Assembly: GCF_023015805.1 (NCBI RefSeq)
Contig: NZ_JALKBA010000007.1
Location: 150,374-214,373 of the forward strand
Source of the DNA: Cellulophaga sp. F20128
Lineage (GTDB): Bacteria > Bacteroidota > Bacteroidia > Flavobacteriales > Flavobacteriaceae
Reading direction: 5' to 3'
Length of the DNA: 64,000 bases
Under the pieces are notes generated by a model that was not told where the DNA came from, made no database searches, and saw only the letters and a list, made by a program, of their open reading frames with translations. Shown here piece after piece: positions 37,050-45,643 of the stretch (position 1 is its first letter; the number at the start of each line of letters is the position of its first letter). Made by a program: the position numbers and the translations under genes.

Positions 37050-37746
37050 AAGCAACCCTACGCTCAGTATCATTATTCCTGTTTTAAATGAAGAAGCTGC
37101 AATAGAACCACTTATTGATGCTATTCGGCAACGGTGCACTGCAGGGAATATTAAAGAAATAATTGTGGTAGATGGCGGCAGTACAGACACTACCATTGCT
37201 ATTGCCACCATGCTAAACACCACTATTTTACATTCTAAAAAGGGAAGGGCAAAACAAATGAATGTTGGTGCAAATTACGCTACAGGCGATATCCTCTATT
37301 TTTTACACGCAGATACAATACCTCCACCTCATTTTGACACTTCAATTTTAAATGCCGTAAACAAAGAGCAGTATGCCGGCTCATTTAGATTGAAATTTGA
37401 TAACAACAGTTTATTTTTAAAATTTTTCGCTTGGTTTACCCGTATAAATCATAAAATATGCAGGGGAGGCGACCAATCACTTTTTATAACGAAAAATTTA
37501 TTCACAAAACTAAATGGTTATAATGAAGACTATATTATTTACGAAGACGGTGAATTTATAGCTAGATTATACAAAGAAAAAATATTTATCATTCTACCTG
37601 ACAAAGTCATTACTTCGGCCCGGAAGTATCAAGAAATAGGTATGCTAAAATTACAATATCATTTTGGCATGATTCACCTTCAAAAAAGCATAGGAAAAAG
37701 TCCTGAAGAACTATACAATTACTACAAAAAGAACATCGCTAATTAA
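37036..37746 (+). CDS. TIGR04283-type family 2 glycosyltransferase, arsenosugar-associated
   Basis: GT-A fold transferase: LSIIIPVLNEEAAIEPLIDAI at about residues 10-30, IIVVDGGSTDTT (about 41-52), HADTIPP with the DxD-like metal site (about 90-96) and GGDQSLFI in the acceptor region. NCBI TIGR04283 links this family to arsenosugar synthesis together with TIGR04282. Length 236 is normal. It ends base-to-base with the convergent amidase gene (no gap). Confidence 0.87.
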   Translation: MKQSKSNPTLSIIIPVLNEEAAIEPLIDAIRQRCTAGNIKEIIVVDGGSTDTTIAIATMLNTTILHSKKGRAKQMNVGANYATGDILYFLHADTIPPPHFDTSILNAVNKEQYAGSFRLKFDNNSLFLKFFAWFTRINHKICRGGDQSLFITKNLFTKLNGYNEDYIIYEDGEFIARLYKEKIFIILPDKVITSARKYQEIGMLKLQYHFGMIHLQKSIGKSPEELYNYYKKNIAN

Positions 37747-38757
37747 TTATTTATTTTCAAAATCCAACAAAACACCTTCACTAATCCACTTTGCAAGTGC
37801 CTGCCTATTTTCAGGAACCAATATACGCTTCTGATCTTTTTTATTTTTAATGTTCCCAATTTCTATATACGCCATTGCAGGCAGCGTATTTTTAACCAAA
37901 TAGAGACCACTTCTATCTAAAAAAGTTCCTGTATAATCTCTGCTAGGCTGGTATTTTTTATACTTTGCGTGAAACATTTTATGGATGCTTTCTGCCAAAC
38001 GTTTACCATTTGTACTTTTTTCGTGATGGTAAAAGAATACATCTATATTTTGCCCCACGCTTCTACTATCTATATGCGTAACAATTAACCTTTGATACAT
38101 TCCTTTATTTTGAAGATATAAGTCATTTACAGCATCTACTCGTTGTTTTAATCTGGCCAATTGATTTAATGGAATGATTTTATCTGGGTAACACACCTCA
38201 TCATAATCTACAGTTAATAATTTTTCATCCCGAATACCATCGTTATTATCTCTTATAATAATATAAACTAGAGCTCCATGAGAAATTAATTCCTTCCCTA
38301 AACGCAATGTAATATCGTAGGCATACTCATCCTCAGAAATTAGTTTTTTTCCGTATTTTGTTACTGCCCCAGGATCTGGACCCCCATGACCTGAAATTAA
38401 ATAATAAACTGCCCCGGCTAACTTGCTACTTTTCTTTACTACGGTAGCGTGTTTTTCCCCAAATATAGGATAACCATTTACAGCTGCTTTGGATTCATCA
38501 TTCCCTTCTAATGTTGCATTTTTGTTTGGTATTTTATACGATTTACCTTCGTATAAATGTTTGCCATTCCTTAAATTACTCTCATTAAGCGCAACAAAAT
38601 CTGAGTAATAGTGCGATGGATTCATTCCAAAATTCTTTAATAGCGTATAAATACCATCTCCTTTTTTAGCGACCACCGTTTTTAAATCCTCTTGGGCAAA
38701 AACAGATGTAGCCATAAAAAACAAAACCAAATAGGGTATACCAATCTTTCTCATCAT
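37747..38757 (-). CDS. LysM-containing N-acetylmuramoyl-L-alanine amidase-like protein
   Basis: Exported cell-wall protein of 336 residues. I place the start at 38757: it gives a proper signal peptide (MMRKIGIPYLVLFFMATSVFAQ) and starts 28 bases after the upstream stop, whereas the longer frame from 38850 would overlap the upstream gene and bury the signal. A LysM-like module (about residues 25-78: KKGDGIYTLLKNFG ... LYEGKSYKIP) precedes an Amidase_3-like domain with YLISGHGGPDPGAV, EDEYAYDITLRL, IVTHIDSRS and the late AYIEIGNIKNKKD Glu. Probably hydrolyses the MurNAc-L-Ala bond in the periplasm. Confidence 0.85.
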   Translation of the reverse strand: MMRKIGIPYLVLFFMATSVFAQEDLKTVVAKKGDGIYTLLKNFGMNPSHYYSDFVALNESNLRNGKHLYEGKSYKIPNKNATLEGNDESKAAVNGYPIFGEKHATVVKKSSKLAGAVYYLISGHGGPDPGAVTKYGKKLISEDEYAYDITLRLGKELISHGALVYIIIRDNNDGIRDEKLLTVDYDEVCYPDKIIPLNQLARLKQRVDAVNDLYLQNKGMYQRLIVTHIDSRSVGQNIDVFFYHHEKSTNGKRLAESIHKMFHAKYKKYQPSRDYTGTFLDRSGLYLVKNTLPAMAYIEIGNIKNKKDQKRILVPENRQALAKWISEGVLLDFENK

Positions 38758-38785
38758 CTTTCTCTTCTCTTTACTACAAATATTA

Positions 38786-40063
38786 TCAAAAATACTGCCC
38801 AATTCCAAAAACCAAGCCTTTTGATGCATTTTTTGTGATACCATAACCATAATCTATCCTAAATATGGCATTAAAAATACGCTTGTGCATAAATCTAATT
38901 CCTATACCGGGATATATCCTAATATTTTCATTTTTTATAAAATCATCATAGCCACCACCGGGATTACGCCAAGTACCTCCATCTACAAATGCATTTCCTT
39001 GCAATACAAACCAATCCTCATCTAACAAAGTATGCCTATATTCTGTATTCAAAACTATGGAACCTGTTCCTCTGTCTATCCGATTCCCTACTCCCCTTAG
39101 GTTAACATTATTGTCTACTGAAAACGGGGCAAATGGTGTTTTATCATTCGTCGCTAGTCCCAATCGCAATCTATTGGCCCAGTTGCCTCGAATGCCAATT
39201 CGTCTGTAATACATTAAATCCGTAAATCCAACTAAGAAATTGTCTGAATTCCTATTAGAACTGTTCACATATTGTAGATTTAAAACACTTTTAAAACCCG
39301 ATAAATATTGAAAATCATATTCAATATTATTGTAATTATACAAGGCCTTATACGAATACTTACGAATGTCTAATTGTTGCGGAATTGCAGGGTTTGTAGC
39401 CCCTTTTAAGTAATTGTATTTTTCCCTAAAAAAATTCATTCCTAGGTCAATACTATTTTTCTGATTAAATTGATACAAACCCATAATTTCAAAAGCGGAA
39501 TTGTGGTATTTGTAATCTGCTGATGTATTATCAAAAAAAACAGGCTCTTGGGTTACAAGGTTGTTATAGCTAAGGGCTACTCCCGTTTTTGAATTAAAGA
39601 GGTAAGGCGCTCGTAAGGCTATGCCGTAAGAGTCAAAAATATCCTTTTGATAAAAGGCACCTATGATCATGTTTCGGCCCGTTAAATTAAATTCTTGCAA
39701 CCCTATTCTGTAGGCAAATTCATCGTTAGATGAGGTATATACATTTGCAAAAGGTATTAGTGTGAAATTTTCTTCAATTGTAAAAACAACCACATATGAG
39801 GTACTAGAATTAGAGTGCAATACAAAGGATGCATTGGCTATTGAAGGTAATTTTTTTAATTGATTCACATCCGTTTCCAAGGCTAATGAATCTGCCATTG
39901 CCCCTGCTTTTACAGAAACTATTTTTTCTAAAAAAGAAACCTTTGTGTTTTTTGTCCCAACGAAGTCAACTTGATCTATTTTATATTCCTGAGAAAACCC
40001 TACCGCATAAAAAAAAAGCAAAGTCAAACTAAAACCCATCTGTTTTAGTTTACTTGTCCCCAT
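38786..40063 (-). CDS. Omp85-like outer-membrane barrel with a single POTRA-like domain
   Basis: The signal peptide ends at GFSQ (about residue 25). Next come one POTRA-like domain (about 27-110: YKIDQVDFVGTKNTKVSFLEKIVSVKAG ... LKKLPSIANASFVL) and a long beta-barrel with the surface-antigen (D15) character ending GLVFGIGQYF, with a terminal aromatic. At 425 residues it is much shorter than BamA. Likely outer-membrane assembly or secretion of a specific partner. The start overlaps the upstream GH gene by 14 bases, and the amidase follows, suggesting a joint envelope function. Confidence 0.8.
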   Translation of the reverse strand: MGTSKLKQMGFSLTLLFFYAVGFSQEYKIDQVDFVGTKNTKVSFLEKIVSVKAGAMADSLALETDVNQLKKLPSIANASFVLHSNSSTSYVVVFTIEENFTLIPFANVYTSSNDEFAYRIGLQEFNLTGRNMIIGAFYQKDIFDSYGIALRAPYLFNSKTGVALSYNNLVTQEPVFFDNTSADYKYHNSAFEIMGLYQFNQKNSIDLGMNFFREKYNYLKGATNPAIPQQLDIRKYSYKALYNYNNIEYDFQYLSGFKSVLNLQYVNSSNRNSDNFLVGFTDLMYYRRIGIRGNWANRLRLGLATNDKTPFAPFSVDNNVNLRGVGNRIDRGTGSIVLNTEYRHTLLDEDWFVLQGNAFVDGGTWRNPGGGYDDFIKNENIRIYPGIGIRFMHKRIFNAIFRIDYGYGITKNASKGLVFGIGQYF

Positions 40064-41051
40064 AAAACTCTTTTAATACTTGTTCTGCTGGTTTATTTTG
40101 GGGGGTAAATCTATTATTGTTTTCCCCTCCTGCTTTTTCATGCCTAATAAACCATTTCCAGACATAACCACCTGCAAACCAATTTTCTTTCCAAAACATT
40201 TCTAAGATTGCTTTGGTCGCTATGGCTTGTGCTTCTAAATTTACATTCCCTTCATTTCTATCCACCAACCAAGGTTTGTGCGCCGTATAGTTCATACTTC
40301 GATACCCATATTCTGTAAAAAGCACAGGTTTATTTACACTTTTAGATAAGTTCTTTATCTTTTCTTTATGGGTTTGCCATCCTGCTTTTAACTGATCAAT
40401 GGTAGGATGTTCTTCTTCTGATAGCGGGAAATAAGCGTCTATACCAATAAAATCTATGCTTTCCCAAAAAGGCACACGATCATACTCATCCCAATTGGCG
40501 GCATAGGTTAATTTCCCCTTGTAGATAGTCCGTACCTCCTGAATTAGATTGTTCCAAAATATAGGTCTACTCTTTACAAACTGTTCCAGTTCGGTTCCAA
40601 TACAAAATATTTCAACATTTTCCTCTTGCGCCAATGTTGCGTAATTGATAATAAATTTATGAAATGCCTCTTCTAACTTCTTCCATGCTACTTCATCGTT
40701 CATTGTTAAATTCCCCGTAAATTCCCCTCTAGAAATCCAAATATGAGGCTTTAGCATTACTTTGATATTGTTTTTGTGTAGGATTTCGATATACTGTTTG
40801 GCTCCAGCCTTTGTTTCTCCAAACCACTGCCTATCAGTATCAAAAATTATTTTAGGAGATGTAATATCACGTATAAAACCAAAAGGCATAACGGCCGCGG
40901 AATTCGCATTAATAGATAAAATTGGTGTTACATTTTCTTGATTTATTTCTTCTCGGGATGCCACAAAACTCACCCCATTAAATTTGTCTGCAACCTGACT
41001 ATTACACGAAAATTGCAGGCAACACAACAATAGCAGTCCAATTTTTTTCAT
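40050..41051 (-). CDS. GH113-like TIM-barrel glycoside hydrolase lipoprotein
   Basis: A surface or periplasmic lipoprotein (lipobox LQFSC, Cys16). The TIM-barrel sequence resembles the GH113 beta-mannanase/GTA-TIM group: FCIGTELE places the acid/base Glu154, and LFTEYGYRS places the nucleophile Glu247, with aromatic-rich loops. Length 333 is a single catalytic domain. Substrate is not known; mannan or a cell-wall glycan are the options. It is expressed ahead of the Omp85-like and amidase genes (14-base overlap), which may favour a cell-wall role over polysaccharide feeding. Confidence 0.78.
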   Translation of the reverse strand: MKKIGLLLLCCLQFSCNSQVADKFNGVSFVASREEINQENVTPILSINANSAAVMPFGFIRDITSPKIIFDTDRQWFGETKAGAKQYIEILHKNNIKVMLKPHIWISRGEFTGNLTMNDEVAWKKLEEAFHKFIINYATLAQEENVEIFCIGTELEQFVKSRPIFWNNLIQEVRTIYKGKLTYAANWDEYDRVPFWESIDFIGIDAYFPLSEEEHPTIDQLKAGWQTHKEKIKNLSKSVNKPVLFTEYGYRSMNYTAHKPWLVDRNEGNVNLEAQAIATKAILEMFWKENWFAGGYVWKWFIRHEKAGGENNNRFTPQNKPAEQVLKEFYGDK

Positions 41052-41099
41052 TTTAAAAAGTAATTTGACTCCTAAAATACATTATTTGTAAACGATTTT

Positions 41100-41975
41100 T
41101 TAAAAAATAGCGCGCAATCCTAAATTAAAGGTTTCACCAAGCCCTGTATTACTCCCTGTTACAAAATTAGTATACAGCAATTCTACGTTCAAGGCATTTG
41201 TTAATTGGTATTTTGCTCCACCGCCTAATGCTGTATAATTTTGAGCAAAATTATTACCCAAATCGAGCCGTTGAGAGTGTTGCACCAAAGCAAGCAAGGT
41301 AAATTTGTAAGTAGGAAAATAACTTAGAAAAACCCCAGGAGTTAGACTTAAGCTGTTGTTGGCAAAACTCTCCTCCCTGTCACCAAAATTCAATTCGGTA
41401 TTTAGCTCCGAAAATAACTGCCAGTTATCTCCAGGGAAGGTATAATCATAGAAAAATTTATTTTGCCAAATAAACCCTTTCTGATCTAAAAAAACATTGT
41501 TCTCTACTTCCTTATTCACCAATGGAATATAAAAAGAACTTTGAATAGAAAAGTTCCCTACAGCTTCAAATGGCACAAACTTAACAGATGGTGCAAAAGC
41601 TGTTAAACCAGATCTAGACACACCATCTTCACTGGCAAACTTAAAAACATCAAATGTTTTGCTGCCATCAACAGCATTAGATCGTATTTTTAATATAACC
41701 CCAAGATTCCATCTTTTCTGCTCACCAACACCGGTATATGCCTCTACTGTAGATGTAAAATAACTAGCCCTTGGCACCGCAATCTTTGTTTCATATTTAG
41801 CTTCGGTCTCTGTATATAAATTATTAAACCATTTTATATCCCACTGCCCTTTCCCAATTAATTTTGAAGGTGTATACTGTTGAATATTACTTTTAGGACC
41901 ATCATTGTCTTGAGAATACCCTAAAAAAGAAATTAAAAAACTTATTACTATTACAATTGTTATCCGTTGATGCAT
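41100..41975 (-). CDS. Outer-membrane beta-barrel protein of unknown function
   Basis: Signal peptide ending GYSQ at about residue 22, then alternating beta-strand pattern rich in aromatic residues and Asn, and a C-terminal Phe (GLRAIF) typical of outer-membrane barrels. Length 291 suggests 10-12 strands. It resembles transporter-like barrels found next to oxidoreductases but I cannot name a substrate. It lies 48 bases before the GH113-like gene in the same direction. Confidence 0.7.
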   Translation of the reverse strand: MHQRITIVIVISFLISFLGYSQDNDGPKSNIQQYTPSKLIGKGQWDIKWFNNLYTETEAKYETKIAVPRASYFTSTVEAYTGVGEQKRWNLGVILKIRSNAVDGSKTFDVFKFASEDGVSRSGLTAFAPSVKFVPFEAVGNFSIQSSFYIPLVNKEVENNVFLDQKGFIWQNKFFYDYTFPGDNWQLFSELNTELNFGDREESFANNSLSLTPGVFLSYFPTYKFTLLALVQHSQRLDLGNNFAQNYTALGGGAKYQLTNALNVELLYTNFVTGSNTGLGETFNLGLRAIF

Positions 41976-42109
41976 GGTGTATATTTTATGGTTGGCACTA
42001 TTCCCTTTTTAAAAATTAATAGCAAATTAGTGATTTGTTATGGTTTGTCGTTGTATATTTAAAAACCTACAACATCCCTTATTTTAAACAAAACTATTCC
42101 CTAAATATC

Positions 42110-42230
42110 ACATTTTATGGACAAATGCAATCCATTGATTTCTTATTTAGAGTAAGTATAAATAAAATAACCTTCTTAAGTTTACCTTAATACTTACGAC
42201 ATACAAATTAACATTTTTACATTTTATGGA
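42110..42230 (+). repeat. 12-bp direct repeat and 12-codon open frame before the oxidoreductase
   Basis: ACATTTTATGGA occurs at 42110-42121 and again at 42219-42230, where the second copy contains the oxidoreductase start codon. The first copy opens a 12-codon frame (42117-42155). It could be a duplicated start region, a small upstream open frame or chance in AT-rich DNA. Confidence 0.35.
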
Positions 42231-43569
42231 ACATATAGTAATTATTGGCAATGGTATAGCAGGAGTTTCGGCAGCTCGGCATATTCGTAAATTATCAGAT
42301 AAAAAAATCACCATAGTTTCTGCCGAAACCGAATATTTCTTTTCTCGTACTGCACTTATGTATGTGTATATGGGTCATATGAAATTTAAGCACATTCAGC
42401 CTTACGAAAATTGGTTCTGGAAGAAAAATCGTATCGATTTGGTTCAAGGGTATGTTACTAAAATAGATGCCAACCGCAAAGAAATAGTACTAGAAAATAC
42501 TACGATTTCTTACGACAAATTAATTATAGCCACAGGTTCCAAACCAAATAAATTTGGCTGGCCAGGCCAAGATTTACAAGGCGTACAAGGATTGTACTCA
42601 AAGCAAGATTTAGATAACCTTGAAAAAAATGCCCCCAATAAAGAGCAGTGTAAACGAGCCGTAATTGTTGGAGGTGGGCTTATCGGCATTGAAATGGCAG
42701 AAATGCTGCGCAGTAGAAAAATACCGGTTACTTTTTTAGTACGGGAAGAAAGTTTCTGGAATGGTGTTTTACCAAAAGGAGAATCGGCACTTATTAACGA
42801 GCATATTGAAGAGCACCACATTGATTTACGTTTAGGTACTAATTTAAAGGAAATCATTGCGGATGAACATGGATGCGCCAAAGCTGTAGTAACAGACAAA
42901 GGCGATACCATAGCATGTACTGTTGTTGGTCTTACTGCCGGTGTATCACCAAATGTAGATTTTTTAAAAGAGACCGACATTGAAATTGGAAGAGGCGTTC
43001 TGGTAAATCGGTTTTTAGAAACAAATAACAAAGACATTTATGCCATAGGAGATTGTGCAGAGCAGCGAGAAGCTATTGGGCAGCGCCGAACCATTGAAGC
43101 CGTTTGGTATACCGGGAGAATGATGGGAGAAACTGTGGCGCAAACCATTTGCGGAAACCCACTAGAATACAAACCTGGACATTGGTTTAATTCTGCTAAA
43201 TTTTTAGATATAGAATACCAAACTTATGGATGGGTATTTAGTGAACAGAGCAAAAATGAGTACGAGGAGCATTTTCACTGGCGACACGCCAAAGAAAAAA
43301 TCTGTATAACCATTGCATTCCATAAAGAAACGAAACAATTTTTAGGCATTAACACTTTTGGCATCCGAATGCGACATGCAATTTTTGATCGCTGGTTAAC
43401 ACAGGAAAAAAATATGGATTACGTCATGGAATATTTAAAGGATGCGAATTTTGACCCCGAATTTTACAAACAGTACGAGTCTGAAATCATATCCAAATAC
43501 AATGCAACATATGGAACAACCATTACAGCAAAAAAGAAAAGCTGGAAACGAATTTTTAACAACGTTTAA
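42226..43569 (+). CDS. FAD/NAD(P)-dependent oxidoreductase (pyridine nucleotide-disulfide family)
   Basis: FAD-binding fold at the start (IVIIGNGIAGVSAARHIRKL, residues 4-23), a second GxGxxG for NAD(P) (AVIVGGGLIGIEMAEML, about 149-165) and the ATP/FAD signature KDIYAIGDCAE (about 268-278). Length 447 resembles NADH-nitrite-reductase-like or rubredoxin reductase enzymes that move electrons to another protein. No Cys-x4-Cys redox pair is evident. The next gene, 8 bases away, encodes a polyferredoxin-type membrane protein that is the obvious electron partner. Confidence 0.88.
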   Translation: MEHIVIIGNGIAGVSAARHIRKLSDKKITIVSAETEYFFSRTALMYVYMGHMKFKHIQPYENWFWKKNRIDLVQGYVTKIDANRKEIVLENTTISYDKLIIATGSKPNKFGWPGQDLQGVQGLYSKQDLDNLEKNAPNKEQCKRAVIVGGGLIGIEMAEMLRSRKIPVTFLVREESFWNGVLPKGESALINEHIEEHHIDLRLGTNLKEIIADEHGCAKAVVTDKGDTIACTVVGLTAGVSPNVDFLKETDIEIGRGVLVNRFLETNNKDIYAIGDCAEQREAIGQRRTIEAVWYTGRMMGETVAQTICGNPLEYKPGHWFNSAKFLDIEYQTYGWVFSEQSKNEYEEHFHWRHAKEKICITIAFHKETKQFLGINTFGIRMRHAIFDRWLTQEKNMDYVMEYLKDANFDPEFYKQYESEIISKYNATYGTTITAKKKSWKRIFNNV

Positions 43570-43577
43570 TTTTTAAT

Positions 43578-45158
43578 ATGAAAACAATAAAAAATATAGG
43601 CCTTGTTATTTTTTTAATCGGACTAGCAACTTTTGCATCCTTAACCGTCATTGGTACCTTTAAAGTAACTCCTGAAATCGTTGATGACTATTTAACAGCA
43701 AAAAACATTCAAAGCGAAATTTTTATAAATGACATCAATAATACGCTTGTAAACAAGGAATTTAATGGTATTTCAGGCCTAGCCGCTGTTGTGTCCTCTA
43801 CTTTAGAGAATGCCAATGCCCAGCATAGAAAGAACAAAGAATACAATAAGGTAATCTACACCAAACCAAGTGATATGGCTGCCGAAATTGGCAAAAAATC
43901 AGGTACTGGTTTTATTGTTGAAAACAAAGGCCTTATGTGGTTCTTTACCTTTGGATTTGGCATCATTGGTGCCCTTTTATTTATTGTCCCAAATGTAATC
44001 TTCCTCGGTAAAAAAGGCATTAAAAATGATGGCATCTATCACGAAAACGCTACAAATAGAGGTTGGATAGCATGGCTTGTTTTTATCTTTTTGGTTAGCT
44101 TCTATATCATACTCTACTTTTTTTCTGAATATACGGTGAACTGGACCTATTTGGTAGACCCCATTAGTGAAAGTTTAAGCGGAAACCCTGCAGGTCATTG
44201 GTTTGTTTACGGCTTTATGTATTGTGTGGTCATGAGTGTAATGGCCGTTAGAATGTATATAAAATACCGCCATAATACGTATCAAATGGTCCGTACAACA
44301 TCCGTACTATTTTTTCAAATTGTATTTGCTTTTTTAATACCTGAAATTATGGTAAGGCTACAAATGCCATATTATGATTTTAAGAATGCTTTTCCATTAG
44401 ATTATGATTTCTTTTTCCAATGGAACATAAAATCCCTTATCAATACTGGGGGCATTGGACTTTTTATCCTAGTTTGGGGTATTGTACTAACCTTGGTAAT
44501 TGTGCCTGTAATGGTTTATTTCTTTGGCAAAAGATGGTATTGTTCATGGGTTTGTGGTTGTGGTGGTTTAGCGGAAACTTTAGGTGATCCTTATAGACAA
44601 CATTCTAGTAAATCTTTATTTTCTTGGAAAGTAGAACGCTGGTTAGTTCACTTGGTATTGGTCTTTGCTGTTGCTATGACAGCAATGACACTTTATAGCT
44701 TTTTTACGGATGCCAATACCGTACTCGGCATAAAAACCCAAACAGTACAAAATAGTTACAGCATCCTTATAGGTGCTGTTTTTGCTGGGGTTATAGGCAC
44801 CGGGTTTTATCCTATTTTTGGAAACAGGGTATGGTGTAGGTTTGGCTGCCCATTAGCGGCCTACTTAGGATTTGTTCAACGTTTTAAATCTCGATTTAGA
44901 ATTACAACAAATGGTGGACAATGTATATCATGTGGTAACTGTTCTACCTATTGTGAACAAGGAATAGACGTGCGTGCTTATGCTCAAAAGGGAGAAAATA
45001 TTGTGCGTTCTAGTTGCGTGGGTTGTGGAGTTTGCTCTGCCGTTTGCCCACGTGGTGTATTAAAATTAGAAAACGGACCAGAAGAAGGTCGGATAAACCC
45101 AACACAAGTGTTGTTAGGTAATGATGTGGATTTAATGGATTTGGTAAACAAAAAATAA
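43578..45158 (+). CDS. NosR/CcoG-like membrane polyferredoxin
   Basis: A membrane electron-transfer protein. A periplasmic N-terminal region (about 30-110) with an anchor is followed by about six membrane segments, a CxxxCxCG cluster after YFFGKRWYC (about residues 315-330), a second Cys pair in VWCRFGCPLAAYL, and two C-terminal 4Fe-4S motifs (CISCGNCSTYCEQ and CVGCGVCSAVCPRG). This is the layout of NosR/NapH/CcoG-type proteins. Length 526. The partner oxidoreductase upstream suggests electrons from NAD(P)H to a membrane or periplasmic acceptor; the final acceptor is not in the window. Confidence 0.88.
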   Translation: MKTIKNIGLVIFLIGLATFASLTVIGTFKVTPEIVDDYLTAKNIQSEIFINDINNTLVNKEFNGISGLAAVVSSTLENANAQHRKNKEYNKVIYTKPSDMAAEIGKKSGTGFIVENKGLMWFFTFGFGIIGALLFIVPNVIFLGKKGIKNDGIYHENATNRGWIAWLVFIFLVSFYIILYFFSEYTVNWTYLVDPISESLSGNPAGHWFVYGFMYCVVMSVMAVRMYIKYRHNTYQMVRTTSVLFFQIVFAFLIPEIMVRLQMPYYDFKNAFPLDYDFFFQWNIKSLINTGGIGLFILVWGIVLTLVIVPVMVYFFGKRWYCSWVCGCGGLAETLGDPYRQHSSKSLFSWKVERWLVHLVLVFAVAMTAMTLYSFFTDANTVLGIKTQTVQNSYSILIGAVFAGVIGTGFYPIFGNRVWCRFGCPLAAYLGFVQRFKSRFRITTNGGQCISCGNCSTYCEQGIDVRAYAQKGENIVRSSCVGCGVCSAVCPRGVLKLENGPEEGRINPTQVLLGNDVDLMDLVNKK

Positions 45159-45160
45159 AT

Positions 45161-45643
45161 ATGTTTTCTCGCATCCTACTTTTATGCGCTTTACTTCTTG
45201 CATCTAGCAAAGGACCTGTTGAAGAAAAGTATGTAAAACAATATTATCCTTCTGGTGAATTGAAAGCAGAAGGGTGGCTGCAAAACAACACCAAGGAAGG
45301 ATTTTGGAAATTCTACCATAAAAACAAGACATTATCAGCACAAGGACACTTTAAAGTAAATAAAAAAGAAAAGTATTGGTACTTTTACAGTCCAAATGGC
45401 ATACGCTTAAAAGAGGGGCACTATACCAACAATGAAAAAACAGGTTGGTGGCTCTTTTATGCAAATAGTGGTAGTATTAATCACAAATGCCAGTTGTTAC
45501 ATAATGTAAAAAATGGATATTGTTTGATCTACAAAAACGAAAAACTGACTTCAGCAGAAAAATATAAGAATGGAAAAAAAATTAAAGAATGGTTTAGTCT
45601 TGTCAAATTCAAAAAGGAAAACAATATATCCGATTTAAAGTGA
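45161..45643 (+). CDS. Exported MORN/YwqK-type repeat protein
   Basis: The signal peptide (about residues 1-17) is followed by four to five MORN-like repeats of about 22 residues with the pattern Y-x-x-G-x-L-x-x-x-G-x-x-x-x-x-x-K-x-G-x-W-x-x-Y (YYPSGELKAEGW, GFWKFYHKNKTLSAQGHF, YWYFYSPNGIRLKEGHY, GWWLFYANSGSI). Databases name such proteins YwqK antitoxins, but nothing here indicates a toxin partner. Function unknown; probably surface or periplasmic scaffold. It overlaps the next gene by one base. Confidence 0.8.
   Translation: MFSRILLLCALLLASSKGPVEEKYVKQYYPSGELKAEGWLQNNTKEGFWKFYHKNKTLSAQGHFKVNKKEKYWYFYSPNGIRLKEGHYTNNEKTGWWLFYANSGSINHKCQLLHNVKNGYCLIYKNEKLTSAEKYKNGKKIKEWFSLVKFKKENNISDLK

Noticed and set aside
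38758..38850. Longer N-terminus for the LysM amidase
   Set aside because: It would overlap the upstream barrel gene and hide a good signal peptide that begins at 38757.
45161..45643. Toxin-antitoxin system suggested by the YwqK name
   Set aside because: No toxin gene is adjacent and the protein has a signal peptide; the name reflects MORN repeats only.
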